64,000 bases of DNA from Pantoea sp. SOD02 (GTDB lineage: Bacteria; Pseudomonadota; Gammaproteobacteria; Enterobacterales; Enterobacteriaceae): positions 862,845 to 926,844 of the forward strand of contig NZ_CP102605.1 in assembly GCF_024707505.1 (NCBI RefSeq), written 5' to 3'. Positions 51,029 to 60,685 of this stretch are shown here, one piece after another. The notes beneath the pieces were generated by a model. It ran no database searches, was not told the DNA's origin, and was given only the letters and a program-made list of their open reading frames with translations. Made by a program: the position numbers and the translations under genes. The first letter of the stretch is position 1. Every line of letters starts with the position of its first letter.

Positions 51029-51810
51029 TTACTCTCCTTTTTCATCAACAGATTCAGGCTGATCAACAGCAGAAACAGTGCGATTACCGGCTGCATTAAC
51101 AACCATGGCGCTTCCCAGGCGAACGGCAACAGTTCGGTCATCATCAACCCCAGTTCTGGTGTGGGCGGACGAACGCCGACGCTGATAAACCCGAGAGCCG
51201 ATACCGCCATGATGGCGCTGCTGAAAGAGAACAGTGTCAACGTGGTTAATACCGGCGCTAACGCGGGCCACAGGTGACGACGAAAACGGTAGAACGCCGT
51301 GAAACCAAGCAGCTTTGAGGCCTGCATGCCGGGCGCACGCACAACTGGGCGCAGCGTTGCACGCGTGACGCGAAAGAATTCCACCCACAGCACCAGCGAA
51401 ATCCCCAGCCACAACATGCCGGGAGAATCCGGCGCAATCGCCGCTAGCAGCAGCACCAGCAGCAATCCCGGCAGCGCCAGACACATGTCGCCGAGCATGC
51501 TGAGCAGGCGATCCAGCCAACCGCCATACAGCGCGCTTAATACGCCAGCCAGCACGCCCGCGAGCAGCGCACTCATCACACATAATGCAGCGAGGCCAAG
51601 CGAAAGGCGCAATGCTGCACTGAGGCGCGGCAGCATGTCGCGACCCAAATGATCAAATCCGAGGAGATTCCCGCCGCTCGGCGCGTGCAGCATCTGCAGC
51701 AGATCCTGTTCCAGCGGATCGCCGTGATGAATCAGGGGCAGCAGGAAGGCGAAGCCAAGCAGCAAGCACAACAACAGCAGACCAATAAGACGCGATAATG
51801 AAATTGTCAT
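51025..51810 (-). CDS. Peptide/nickel-type ABC permease, DppC/NikC-like
   Basis: 261 residues, about six membrane segments, with GGNLLGFDHLGRDMLPRLSA typical of DppC/OppC and the docking-loop MQASKLLGFTAFYRFRRHLW. Overlaps its neighbours by 4 bases at each end. Confidence 0.92.
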   Translation of the reverse strand: MTISLSRLIGLLLLCLLLGFAFLLPLIHHGDPLEQDLLQMLHAPSGGNLLGFDHLGRDMLPRLSAALRLSLGLAALCVMSALLAGVLAGVLSALYGGWLDRLLSMLGDMCLALPGLLLVLLLAAIAPDSPGMLWLGISLVLWVEFFRVTRATLRPVVRAPGMQASKLLGFTAFYRFRRHLWPALAPVLTTLTLFSFSSAIMAVSALGFISVGVRPPTPELGLMMTELLPFAWEAPWLLMQPVIALFLLLISLNLLMKKESK

Positions 51811-52754
51811 GCGCGTGCTCCTCGGGGATCAAGCAGATGACAACCCGCATCCACCAGCATATTCAGCAGCACGAACAGCAGTCCGAGCGTCATGGCGCTG
51901 GCCTGAATCACCGGCACATCGCGGGCAAAGATGGCATGCACCAGCGCGTGACCAATGCCGGGCCAGGCAAACAGCGTTTCCACCACCACCACACCTTCCA
52001 CCAGCCAGACAAACTGCATGCCAAACCAGGTCAACACCGGCGATGCCAGATTTCGCAAGCCGTGACGGCGCATTAGCGTTGCGGATGCTAACCCCTTCTG
52101 CGCGCCCCAGCGGTAATAGCCTGACGTGATAACCTGATACGTGGCTTCGCGCACTACACGCACGCCCACTGCGGTTAAAGACAATGCCAGCGTTAACGAT
52201 GGCAACAGAAAATGACGCAGCTCGCCGTGCCCGGCGCTGGGCAGCCAATCGAGCTGCAGCGCCAGTAACACAATTAGCAGCATGCCAAGCGCAAAATGCG
52301 GCACCGATTTCAGCAGCGCGCTCAGCCAGAACAACGCGCGATCAAGCTTGCCATTGGCGTGACATCCCGCCCAAATGCCAAGCGGCAAGGTGAATAACAT
52401 CGTCAGGAGAAGCGATGAACCTGCCAACGCCAGCGTTTGACTCAGCTGCCAGCGCAGTTCATCCATCACCGGTTCACCGGAAACCAGCGAGCGACCAAAG
52501 TTGAACTGCAGCAGATCGAATAGCCAATGCAGTAACGCGCTGCCCTGCTGCAACGAGCCGCTCAGTTCCTGCTGTACCAGCGCCACCGCGTTGGCATCCA
52601 CACGATCGTAACCATAACGACCGCTGGCAATGCGCCACGCCATATCGCCGGGCAAGGCCTGCACCAAAAACCAGGTGAGTAAACCGACCGCCAGCACCAC
52701 GAATGCCGCCTGCGCTAAGCGCCAGCCTAAAAGCTTGATCATCATTGCTCCCAC
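51807..52754 (-). CDS. Peptide/nickel-type ABC permease, DppB/NikB-like
   Basis: 315 residues, about six membrane segments. The N-terminal AAFVVLAVGLLTWFLVQALP GD and the docking loop YYRWGAQKGLASATLMRRHG are DppB/NikB-like. Its start overlaps the binding-protein gene by 13 bases. Confidence 0.92.
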   Translation of the reverse strand: MGAMMIKLLGWRLAQAAFVVLAVGLLTWFLVQALPGDMAWRIASGRYGYDRVDANAVALVQQELSGSLQQGSALLHWLFDLLQFNFGRSLVSGEPVMDELRWQLSQTLALAGSSLLLTMLFTLPLGIWAGCHANGKLDRALFWLSALLKSVPHFALGMLLIVLLALQLDWLPSAGHGELRHFLLPSLTLALSLTAVGVRVVREATYQVITSGYYRWGAQKGLASATLMRRHGLRNLASPVLTWFGMQFVWLVEGVVVVETLFAWPGIGHALVHAIFARDVPVIQASAMTLGLLFVLLNMLVDAGCHLLDPRGARA

Positions 52755-54268
52755 TGCATCTGGCGCAGACCAAAGTGACGCTCGAACGGATCGAGCGTGG
52801 CGTTTTTCAACTTGCTGTTGATCGCAGCAGATTGCTGATACCAGGCAATCGGGATCACCGGTAAATCCTGCTGTAAGGAGGCGGTGATCAGGTTACGCGC
52901 CTGCGCACGTTCGGCCGCATCGTTGGATTGCGTTAAGGTGTGCAACGCTGCGCTGAAACCGGCTGGATGCCAGTTCATCGCGCCCCAGTCGCCGCCCTTT
53001 TCCGCATAATCCTGCAGTAACGTGCCGGTTGGGTCAGGCGTGAGAGCAAAATTACGGGAAAACAGCGCCAGTTGCAGTCGATTGCTGTGATGCTGCGCTG
53101 GAATTTCGCTGGCATTGGTGGAGTTGATCTTCACTTCAATACCGACTTTACGCAGCTGCTGCTGGATAACCATCGCCATCAGCGGCAGTTCGGGACGATC
53201 GGGGAACGTCAGCAGCGTCACACTGAAGCGCTGGCCGTTGCGCGTTAACACGCCGTCCGCGCCTGATTTCCAGCCCGCCGCTTGCAGCTGTTTTGCCGCC
53301 AGTTGCGGATTGAACTGTAGCGGTTGCAGTGCGCTGTTGTGCCATTCGCCCATATTCGGCGGGAATAATTGGCTGGCCGCGCCCGGATAACGTAGCACCG
53401 CCATCGCCAGCGCGTTACGATCAATCGCCATGCTGATGGCAGCACGCACCGGCTGTTCAGCTAACAGCGGATCGCCCGCATTGAGTTTTAACATTAGCGT
53501 GCGCGGCACCGGAATAGCGGGCAGTTGCAGCGACGGCTTGCGCGCTAAACGCTGACGGCTGGCGGCATCCAGATTGAATACGTAATCCGCGTCGCCGCTT
53601 TCCGCCAGCAAGGCGCGGGTTTCGGCGCGTCCGGAAGAGAGATAGCTGGCGGCCGCAATTGCCGGCTTTTCGCCCCAGTAATTGTCAAACCGTTTTACCG
53701 CCAAAGATTGCGGCGGCTGGAACGACGTCAGCATAAATGGCCCGCTACCGATGATGCGGGTAATGTTGCCCTGCGCATCCCAACTGGCTAATGCCAGAAT
53801 CTGGGAACGGCTCTCTGCTAACACCGAAAGCAGTGGCGTAAAAGGTTCGCGCATGGTGATAGTGACGCGCTGCCCTTCCCCACTGATAGCGGTGATTGGC
53901 GTTTTATCCAGCAAACCCGCTTTGCTACGCGCGGTATTAAGTGATTTCACCACCGCAGCCGCATCCAGTGGCGATCCATCATGGAAACGCACGTTGGGAC
54001 GTAGCTGCAATTGCCATTGCAAACCATCATTAGAAACCTGCCAGCTCTGCGCCAGCGCCGGAATGGGCTCGGCGCGTTCGTTCACTTCTACCAGCGTTTC
54101 CACTACATCCATACGCAACAGAATGTCGCCGGAGAGCGCCGGATCGGTGCCTTTGATTTCAAACGGCGCCGCAATGCGCACTGGTTTATCCTGATGTTCT
54201 GCCGCCATTGAGGCGTAAGAAGCCAGGCCTAACGCCGAAGCGATAAGCAAAATTTTCATTGATTTCAT
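52742..54268 (-). CDS. Periplasmic solute-binding protein, family 5 (peptide/nickel/metallophore type)
   Basis: 508 residues. Signal peptide MKSMKILLIASALGLASYAS-MAA. SBP_bac_5 features: LSGDILLRMDVVETLVEVNE, PALAQSWQVSNDGLQWQLQL, RPNVRFHDGSPLDAAAVVKS. Family 5 proteins bind peptides, nickel or metal complexes. A palindrome close to the Zur box lies 46 bases upstream, so an importer for a zinc- or metal-related ligand should be considered as well as peptides. First gene of the four-gene unit. Confidence 0.93.
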   Translation of the reverse strand: MKSMKILLIASALGLASYASMAAEHQDKPVRIAAPFEIKGTDPALSGDILLRMDVVETLVEVNERAEPIPALAQSWQVSNDGLQWQLQLRPNVRFHDGSPLDAAAVVKSLNTARSKAGLLDKTPITAISGEGQRVTITMREPFTPLLSVLAESRSQILALASWDAQGNITRIIGSGPFMLTSFQPPQSLAVKRFDNYWGEKPAIAAASYLSSGRAETRALLAESGDADYVFNLDAASRQRLARKPSLQLPAIPVPRTLMLKLNAGDPLLAEQPVRAAISMAIDRNALAMAVLRYPGAASQLFPPNMGEWHNSALQPLQFNPQLAAKQLQAAGWKSGADGVLTRNGQRFSVTLLTFPDRPELPLMAMVIQQQLRKVGIEVKINSTNASEIPAQHHSNRLQLALFSRNFALTPDPTGTLLQDYAEKGGDWGAMNWHPAGFSAALHTLTQSNDAAERAQARNLITASLQQDLPVIPIAWYQQSAAINSKLKNATLDPFERHFGLRQMQWEQ

Positions 54269-54313
54269 TATGATTTCCGACTGAAACCGCTACATATTAA
54301 AAGAGTTAATTAC

Positions 54314-54326
54314 GTTATAACATAAC
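54314..54326. promoter_or_regulatory. Zur-box-like palindrome upstream of the family-5 ABC operon
   Basis: GTTATA-A-CATAAC differs at one position from the GTTATAnTATAAC core of the enterobacterial Zur box (recalled consensus), and sits between the divergent SBP and tautomerase genes. The flanking bases match the longer consensus poorly. Confidence 0.4.
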
Positions 54327-54435
54327 AATACACATTTCAACACAGATTGCCAGTGAAGATTGGTGATTGACGCTGCACGCAGAGCTTTGGCTGCGGTATG
54401 CTGAAAACGAACGTTTACTTTAAGGAGCAGCAGAG

Positions 54436-54621
54436 ATGCCAGAAATTGTTGTGTATGCGGCGGAAGGTCGCACGATTGAGCAGAAGAAGAAGTTGTTGAG
54501 AGCCGTGACCGCAGCGGTGGCCGATTCGTTTGAGATCGACGCTAATTCGGTGACAGTTTCCATTATCGAAACGCCAAAACACCATAAGTCAAAAGGCGGC
54601 GTGCCGTTTGATGAGCGTTGA
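54436..54621 (+). CDS. 4-oxalocrotonate tautomerase-family protein
   Basis: 61 residues, MPEIVVYAAEGRTIEQKKKL: the catalytic Pro directly follows the start Met, and RAVTAAVADSFEIDANSVTV SIIETPKHH is the rest of the small 4-OT fold (as in PptA/YdcE). It interconverts enol and keto acids; the natural substrate is unknown. AAGGAG ribosome site. A strong terminator follows. Confidence 0.88.
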   Translation: MPEIVVYAAEGRTIEQKKKLLRAVTAAVADSFEIDANSVTVSIIETPKHHKSKGGVPFDER

Positions 54622-54629
54622 AAAGCGGT

Positions 54630-54656
54630 GAGGCAGAAATTTCTGCCTCCCTTTTT
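54630..54656 (+). terminator. Intrinsic terminator of the tautomerase gene
   Basis: Perfect 20-bp palindrome GAGGCAGAAATTTCTGCCTC (54630-54649) followed by CCTTTTT; it overlaps the stop of the convergent J-like gene and may also serve it. Confidence 0.82.
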
Positions 54657-56034
54657 ACCAGTAAGGGCAAAGCTGCGAAGGTATTTTTATTATTAAAATT
54701 AGAAATTTATATAAAAACACACTAAATACCGCAGTCAGTGGCCATGAAATTGGCGCGTAATCTAATCTTTGGATCAAGCGCCATGGCGTGCTGATTAACT
54801 GGCTCATCGCAATTCCAGGACGCCTTATACCCTGAACATTTCGCGGCCATACCGACCAAAAGACCAGAAATTCGATGATAAGCAGGAAAACATAAGGCAT
54901 TCCACCAGGCCATTTTCCGGGTAAGTCGTTAATGATAATAAATAAACCGGAAAAACATAATATGCAAAGCAGTAAGGCTGAGAACAGATATTCTATTGTC
55001 AAAAAAGCTTCAAGTATGCGTGGTCGCCGCTTTAAGCCACACATAATCATGTCGCTGATAAAAAGATAAAACAGCACCAATCCCATTCCCATCCAGCCGG
55101 TAACCGAAGTGACTAACGCGCCGGGCAGCAGAAAATGGAACATAACCAGCCAGAAAACCACCAGGAAAATACCGCGCCAGCTCAACGTAATCCGCTCAGA
55201 ACCAATAAACTCCAGCATCGCAGGATTAAGTCGTTCAATGAGTTCGGGGAATGCTGCATATAATCCATTAACCCGCTGTGACATCAGAGCCACCAGTCCG
55301 GGCACTAAACGGGCCCAGAAAGGCATCTCCGCTCGATCGCTGAGCAGCAACGTGACGGCAGTCCGCGGCATAAAGCTGCCATTTACACTTTCATTATTGA
55401 GCTTTTTCCATGCTTGTTCCCGTTCGGTGTTGCGCACCTGCCAGCCGAGCGCTCTCTGCATTTCATGGGAGATTATATAGACGTTGTAATCATCTAATCC
55501 CCATCCGAGGTCATCACTCACCCGTTGCAATAAACCATCCGTGAGTTCAGGTTGTTCAGCGAGCGCGGCAGCCAAATCATTGTGAAACTGCTGCTGTTGC
55601 AGCAAATTTCCCTCATTGCAAACGCGCTGGTACAACCCTCTTAGCGATTTAATGCCTTGCATTTCCTCGTCAACCAACAATTTGGCCAGATTTGAGAGTT
55701 CACCAGTGGTATAAAGCGGCGTGAGGCTAAACGCATAATCCGCAAGTTTCTCATCCGCTTCCACTACATCTGTCGTTGCCAGCCACTCATCCATTTGTTG
55801 TGCATCAATCGCACTATTGAATTCAGCGCAATCCGTTTCTTTCACATCCCTTGTTTCAGCCTGAAGCGCCGCGTCAGCAGCACTGTTTTTAGCCTGCTCA
55901 AAAGCTTCTCTCAGCCGCTGATAGCCTTCAGGATCACTTTCAGGCCGATGATTCTTCAGCAGCCGTGAATAAGCGCGACGAATAAGCGCCTCATCCTGTG
56001 TAGGTTCTATATCGAGAATATGCCAATGACTCAT
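54655..56034 (-). CDS. J-like co-chaperone of HscC (DjlB/DjlC type) with membrane tail
   Basis: 459 residues. The N terminus MSHWHILDIEPTQDEALIRR, AYSRLLKNHRPESDPEGYQR follows the J-domain fold, but the HPD loop that triggers Hsp70 ATPase reads HRP(E). E. coli DjlB/DjlC, the partners of HscC, likewise have altered loops (family knowledge). The C-terminal half has about five membrane segments (ISLSWRGIFLVVFWLVMFHF, VLFYLFISDMIMCGL, ALLLCILCFSGLFIII, ...). It overlaps hscC by TAATG at 56032-56036, so both are made together. Confidence 0.87.
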   Translation of the reverse strand: MSHWHILDIEPTQDEALIRRAYSRLLKNHRPESDPEGYQRLREAFEQAKNSAADAALQAETRDVKETDCAEFNSAIDAQQMDEWLATTDVVEADEKLADYAFSLTPLYTTGELSNLAKLLVDEEMQGIKSLRGLYQRVCNEGNLLQQQQFHNDLAAALAEQPELTDGLLQRVSDDLGWGLDDYNVYIISHEMQRALGWQVRNTEREQAWKKLNNESVNGSFMPRTAVTLLLSDRAEMPFWARLVPGLVALMSQRVNGLYAAFPELIERLNPAMLEFIGSERITLSWRGIFLVVFWLVMFHFLLPGALVTSVTGWMGMGLVLFYLFISDMIMCGLKRRPRILEAFLTIEYLFSALLLCILCFSGLFIIINDLPGKWPGGMPYVFLLIIEFLVFWSVWPRNVQGIRRPGIAMSQLISTPWRLIQRLDYAPISWPLTAVFSVFLYKFLILIIKIPSQLCPYW

Positions 56035-57731
56035 TACGGAATTACCTCATCAAAGCGGGCCAGTGCCTCAACTACTTTCTGCCTGACATCAGCGATACGC
56101 CGCTCATCCTGACTATTTAACGCCAGTTCAAAAGCATGGATAACGTTATCAATCCAGGCACGCTCCTCACCTAGCAGGAACTGATACAAACGCCCCCCAC
56201 GCGCCAGCAATGCATGGTTTTCCTGACGATCGCGTGGATGTTGCTTTAGTTCTCTCAGCTTGTTTAAGCTCGCTTCAATTTGTTCTGCGCTCATCTGCCC
56301 GGGTACCTTTTCAATCACCAGTCGCGAAGGTGTTGCACTCTTATCGTGCTGACACTCAACTTCCAGCAGGCCATCAAGCGTATAGGTGAAACGCACATCT
56401 AATGACACGTCTCCCGCTTTACGCGACGGTACATCTATGCGCATTTCACCCAGGTAAATATTATCTTTAACCCGACGACCTTCCCCTTGATAAACCTTTA
56501 ACAAGACATGTGTTTGATTATCAGCGATGGTGTGAACCGTCTTGCTGCGACTGACCGGAAGCCAGGTATTGCGCTCAATCAGCGGCAGAAAAAATCCCTC
56601 CTCCAGCTGACCGTAGCTCTCTTTCACAGTCTCCATACCAAGCGAAAAAGGCATGACATCCGTTAGAATGATGTCTTCAACCGCGCTATCTTTCATTACC
56701 ATCCCTGCCTGGACACCCGCACCAAGCGCAACAGCTTCATCGGGATGAAGATCATGGCGGGGGAAGCGGCCAAATAGACGAGCAACGGCCTGGCGTACCA
56801 ACGGCATTCGTGTCGCACCGCCGACTAACAAGACATGATCGAGGTCTCCTAGTGAAAAGCGGGCATCATGCAAAGCCTGAATCACTGGCTGTTGCAGGCG
56901 AGTAATTAGCGTCTGGCAACATTCACTAAGCTGTTGTTCATCTAAGGTCCATCGCCATGTTTCACCCAGCCAGATTATCTCTGCGCTGGCCTCATCATGA
57001 TGACTCAAGCCGCGTTTCAAATTTTCTGCCTGCGCAAGCAACGCGGGTTTGACTGCGGGTAATTCATCTTTCAGTGCAGGGCTCTGAATTAGCATCCACT
57101 GGCATATCGCTTCACTGAAGTCATCGCCACCTAGCTGAACGTCGCCGCTACTGGCACGGACTTCGACGACGCCATCAAACATATCAATGATAGAGACATC
57201 AAAGGTGCCGCCGCCTAAATCGAAAGTCAGATACTTCTGTTCGCGGTTTTCAAGCAATCCAAAGGCAAGCGAGGCTGCAGTGGGTTCATTCAGCAGTCGC
57301 AAAACATTGAGCCCAGCCAGTTTTCCAGCTGTTTTCACGGCGCGTCGCTGCACATCATTGAAATAAGCAGGAACGGTAATCACCGCATCAGAAATCTCCT
57401 CGCCCAGCGCGTTTTCTGCATCCTGCTTTAGCTGTCGTAATAGAATTGCGGAGAGCTCTTCAGCGCGAAATGATTGCGAACCGAGAGTTAAAGTTGCTTC
57501 GGTGCCCATGTAGCGTTTAAAGCTGGCTTGAGTCAGATGCGGATGAGTGCTGAGACGATGATGTGCGGATTGTCCGATAATGAGGTGACCTTCATCGTCA
57601 AGTCCTATAACTGAAGGCGTTAGCAGGCTTCCTGCGGTATTTGCTATTAACTGCGGTTTTCCTTCCCGCCATATCGCTACTGCACTGTTTGTGGTGCCAA
57701 GATCAATCCCGATAACCTGTCTGATTGCCAT
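56034..57731 (-). CDS. hscC: HscC-type Hsp70 chaperone
   Basis: 565 residues from the ATG at 57729-57731, chosen for AAAGGA 6 bases ahead; E. coli HscC has 556. Actin-like ATPase motifs: VIGIDLGTTNSAVAIW, VPAYFNDVQRRAVKTAGKLA, LTFDLGGGTFDVSIIDM, VLLVGGATRMPLVRQAVA. The substrate-binding region begins near DVMPFSLGME, is shorter than in DnaK, and the C-terminal helical lid is small, as in HscC. It lies immediately upstream of its J-like partner and overlaps it. Symbol by similarity to the E. coli hscC/djlB/djlC group. Confidence 0.9.
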   Translation of the reverse strand: MAIRQVIGIDLGTTNSAVAIWREGKPQLIANTAGSLLTPSVIGLDDEGHLIIGQSAHHRLSTHPHLTQASFKRYMGTEATLTLGSQSFRAEELSAILLRQLKQDAENALGEEISDAVITVPAYFNDVQRRAVKTAGKLAGLNVLRLLNEPTAASLAFGLLENREQKYLTFDLGGGTFDVSIIDMFDGVVEVRASSGDVQLGGDDFSEAICQWMLIQSPALKDELPAVKPALLAQAENLKRGLSHHDEASAEIIWLGETWRWTLDEQQLSECCQTLITRLQQPVIQALHDARFSLGDLDHVLLVGGATRMPLVRQAVARLFGRFPRHDLHPDEAVALGAGVQAGMVMKDSAVEDIILTDVMPFSLGMETVKESYGQLEEGFFLPLIERNTWLPVSRSKTVHTIADNQTHVLLKVYQGEGRRVKDNIYLGEMRIDVPSRKAGDVSLDVRFTYTLDGLLEVECQHDKSATPSRLVIEKVPGQMSAEQIEASLNKLRELKQHPRDRQENHALLARGGRLYQFLLGEERAWIDNVIHAFELALNSQDERRIADVRQKVVEALARFDEVIP

Positions 57732-57951
57732 ATACATTCCTTTGAAGTTCTGCACCATCAGATGCGCATTTTATGATTGGTATCCCAGGTATAATTATTG
57801 ATGGGCTTATCGGCGAGACGGCCAGAATCTTTAGCCTTTATCACGAATATGAGTAGAGAAAGCCCGCCGTTGACTGTTGCAATGAATAAAATGCGAAATG
57901 TCAGTATCATAGGCGTTATGCCGCTTACCAGAATGAGTGAACCCGCCCGCT

Positions 57952-58692
57952 ATGACCGACCAAACTGCACTTTTTTCGCGGCTGACTTCTACCCTTGCCG
58001 ATGACAGCCGCACGCCGCTGTACAAACGCTTTGCCACTGCAATTAAAGATGCGGTGCGCGATGGCGTGTTAGTGCATGAAGAGATCCTGCCAAGTGAGCG
58101 TGACTTCAGCCAATCGCTGAGCATTTCGCGCATCACCGTGCGTAAAGCCATGGATGCGCTGGAAAAAGAGGGCGTGGTGTTGCGTTCTCGTGGCTACGGC
58201 ACGCAGATCTGCAGCCAGTTTGAGTATTCGCTTAAAGAACCGAAAGGCTTGTCGCAACAAGCGGTATTGCGCGGTAAAAAGCCCGACACAGTGTGGATTA
58301 ACAAAAGCAAAATCCATTGCGACGCAGAAATCGCCGAAAAGCTGGGATTGAGTACAGGCAGCGAGGTGTATTTGCTGAAGCGTATTCGCTATGTCGATCA
58401 GCAAGCGGTGTCGGTGGAAGAATCCTGGGTGCCGGCGCGCTATATCGCCGATGCGGATGAGATTGGGATTTCACTGTACGACTATTTCCACCAGCAGCAA
58501 ATTCTGCCGGTGACGTCACAAAGCAGAGTGAGTGCTCGCATGCCAGATGAGGCGCTCCAGCAGCAGATCGCCCTACCCGACAACGTGCCTGTTTTGGTGA
58601 TCAAGCAGCTGGCGTTAGATGCGCAGGGCAATCCGCTGGAGTACAGCATTAGCTACTGTCGTAGCGATATGTATGTGTTTATTGCGGAGTAA
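57952..58692 (+). CDS. yegW: GntR/UTRA-family regulator, YegW-like
   Basis: 246 residues from the ATG at 57952 (an earlier in-frame ATG at 57937 has no better ribosome site). GntR winged HTH at LYKRFATAIKDAVRDGVLVH, ERDFSQSLSISRITVRKAMD; C-terminal UTRA sensor domain (VYLLKRIRYVDQQAVSVEES). It is convergent with, and overlaps by 14 bases, the PfkB kinase gene, exactly as yegW relates to yegV in E. coli. Confidence 0.85.
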   Translation: MTDQTALFSRLTSTLADDSRTPLYKRFATAIKDAVRDGVLVHEEILPSERDFSQSLSISRITVRKAMDALEKEGVVLRSRGYGTQICSQFEYSLKEPKGLSQQAVLRGKKPDTVWINKSKIHCDAEIAEKLGLSTGSEVYLLKRIRYVDQQAVSVEESWVPARYIADADEIGISLYDYFHQQQILPVTSQSRVSARMPDEALQQQIALPDNVPVLVIKQLALDAQGNPLEYSISYCRSDMYVFIAE

Positions 58693-59659
58693 GGCGCTGC
58701 TGCCAATAAGCCGTTAACGTGACGCGATCGGGCGCGCAATCGCCGCCCCGTTGTGACACCACATAAGACGCCACCGCATTGCCCAGCGCGACGCTTTCTG
58801 CCAGCGACCAACCCGATGCCAATCCCGCCAATAATCCACCCGCGTGGCTGTCGCCTGCGCCGATGGTATCGACCACTTTTGTCGGCAATGCCGGTATCCA
58901 ACCTTGCGTATTCGCGTCCACGAAGCCGGCACCTTCGCTATCGAGTCGCACCACCATCGCGCCACCAAAACGCTGCTGCCAGCGCGTCATTAACAGTTGC
59001 GCATCAAAGGGTTCTTTTTGATTCAAACGCTCATGCCACAACAGTTCGGCTTCCTGTCTGTTCACTGTAATCAGTGGATGGCGCGCCATAATGCGTTCAA
59101 ATTGCACGTCACCGATATCCGCCAGACGCGGACCGAAATCCACCAGCAGCTGATACGGCTGGCTTTGCTGCTCCAGCCAGTCGATCAGCACATCACCGCT
59201 TTTGCTAGTGAGCTGATAGCCAGAAAGGTAGATCCAGCGATTAGCCGGCTGCGGCAGCGTATCGAGCAGCGCCGCATCCCACTGATTTTCCACGCCGCTC
59301 ACTGATAGAAAGGTGCGCTCGCCATCAGGTTCCACTAACGCCAAACACCAGCCGTTATCGCCTTTCGCGGTTTCCAACACGCTGTGAATGCCATATTCCG
59401 TCAGCTTCTGCCGCACAATGCTCGCCCATGTGCCGTTGCCAAGCGGCAGCGCGTTGATGGACGGGATGCCAAGGCGGTGCAGCGCAATCGCTACATTCAG
59501 CGCGCAGCCGCCCACGTTGACGCCCTGCTGGTGGAGCTCAATATCGCTGCCACGATGTGGCAACGAGTAAGCATCAGCAATCACATCAACCACCGCCGCG
59601 CCTATCACGCATACCGGCAGACGGCCTTCAAGTCTCTTCAGATCATCAGGCGTCAACAT
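58679..59659 (-). CDS. yegV: PfkB-family sugar/nucleoside kinase, YegV-like
   Basis: 326 residues from the ATG at 59657-59659, chosen by homologue start MLTPDDLKRLEGRLPVCVIG; the frame is open to 59734. PfkB motifs: VNVGGCALNVAIALHRLGIP at the front and VDTIGAGDSHAGGLLAGLAS near the C terminus with the catalytic Asp in GAGDS. Overlaps yegU by 14 bases. Substrate undefined in the YegV group. Confidence 0.88.
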   Translation of the reverse strand: MLTPDDLKRLEGRLPVCVIGAAVVDVIADAYSLPHRGSDIELHQQGVNVGGCALNVAIALHRLGIPSINALPLGNGTWASIVRQKLTEYGIHSVLETAKGDNGWCLALVEPDGERTFLSVSGVENQWDAALLDTLPQPANRWIYLSGYQLTSKSGDVLIDWLEQQSQPYQLLVDFGPRLADIGDVQFERIMARHPLITVNRQEAELLWHERLNQKEPFDAQLLMTRWQQRFGGAMVVRLDSEGAGFVDANTQGWIPALPTKVVDTIGAGDSHAGGLLAGLASGWSLAESVALGNAVASYVVSQRGGDCAPDRVTLTAYWQQRLTPQ

Positions 59660-60674
59660 AGGCGGCCTCGCGCTGCTGGCGGAAGCGCGTGAATGCGGCG
59701 CTGTAGCGGGTGAAATCCAGCGCGTTAGTGGCATCCAGCTCGGCTTTCAAGGCAACATCGATGCTGTCGATGCCATGCAGCGCGCCGCAAATCGCCACCG
59801 CCATCGCGCCGATGGTATCGGTATCGCCGCCGAGGTTAGCGCAAAGGATCGCGCAGCGATTCGGATCGGTCTCGGCCAATTCAACCATCGCAATCGCCGC
59901 CGGTACCGATTCGATGGTGCTGGTGCCGGTTCCAACCAGATCGTAAATCTGCTGCATAGTCGATTCCACGCCCCTGCCCTGCGCGACAACGTTCATCGCC
60001 AGTTCGAGGCGTGCTGCCATTGATGCGCTAAAGGTGGTAACACGCTTTTCCTGCGCCGCGCGTGCAATCGCTGGAAGTTCATCGCGGATCGTTGCCCAAC
60101 TGGCTCCATCAATAGCGCGCGAAACCGCCCACGCAATCACCGTTGCGCCGGAAATCGCGACATCCGATTTATGCGTTGGGCTTGACGCCAGTGCGACGGC
60201 ATCAATGAAAGCGGATAAATCGCGTGCTGGCAGCAGACAGCCGAGCGGCGACACACGCATCGCTGCGCCGTTGGTCATGCCGTTATTTTCCAGCTGCGAC
60301 ACTGGTGTGCCGGCTTTCATGGCGTTGAGCGCGATTTTTGAAGTCGGCCCGAGCACGTTCTTGTTGAAGGCATCAAACGACTCGGCCCAGTGCAAAATAT
60401 TCGCGCCAATGGTTTCAGCATTGATCTCGCCATCGTGAGTGACGATCGCATCAGCCAATGCCAGCGCCATGGACGTGTCATCGGTAAAGGCCGCCCGGCC
60501 AAAGTAGCAGGCGGCATTGTTTTCAGCCGGACCGGGCAGGAAGCGATCGATCCAGCCAAAGTGCTGCTTCACGCGCGTTCTTGGCCACAATTCCGATGGC
60601 ATGCCCATCGCATCGCCCAGCGCCTGCCCGTAAAACGCGCCTAAAATCCGTTTTTCTTGCGTTGTCATCGTCAT
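59646..60674 (-). CDS. yegU: ADP-ribosylglycohydrolase-family protein, YegU-like
   Basis: 342 residues. The DraG/ARH fold is visible in AFYGQALGDAMGMPSELWPR, ACYFGRAAFTDDTSMALALA, GGDTDTIGAMAVAICGALHG, with the metal-binding Asp clusters (TDDTS and GGDTDT). ARH enzymes hydrolyse ADP-ribose links, but in this transporter-kinase setting a nucleoside-type glycoside may be cleaved. In the middle of yegT-yegU-yegV. Confidence 0.88.
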   Translation of the reverse strand: MTMTTQEKRILGAFYGQALGDAMGMPSELWPRTRVKQHFGWIDRFLPGPAENNAACYFGRAAFTDDTSMALALADAIVTHDGEINAETIGANILHWAESFDAFNKNVLGPTSKIALNAMKAGTPVSQLENNGMTNGAAMRVSPLGCLLPARDLSAFIDAVALASSPTHKSDVAISGATVIAWAVSRAIDGASWATIRDELPAIARAAQEKRVTTFSASMAARLELAMNVVAQGRGVESTMQQIYDLVGTGTSTIESVPAAIAMVELAETDPNRCAILCANLGGDTDTIGAMAVAICGALHGIDSIDVALKAELDATNALDFTRYSAAFTRFRQQREAAYVDA

Positions 60675-60685
60675 GGTGAAATCCC

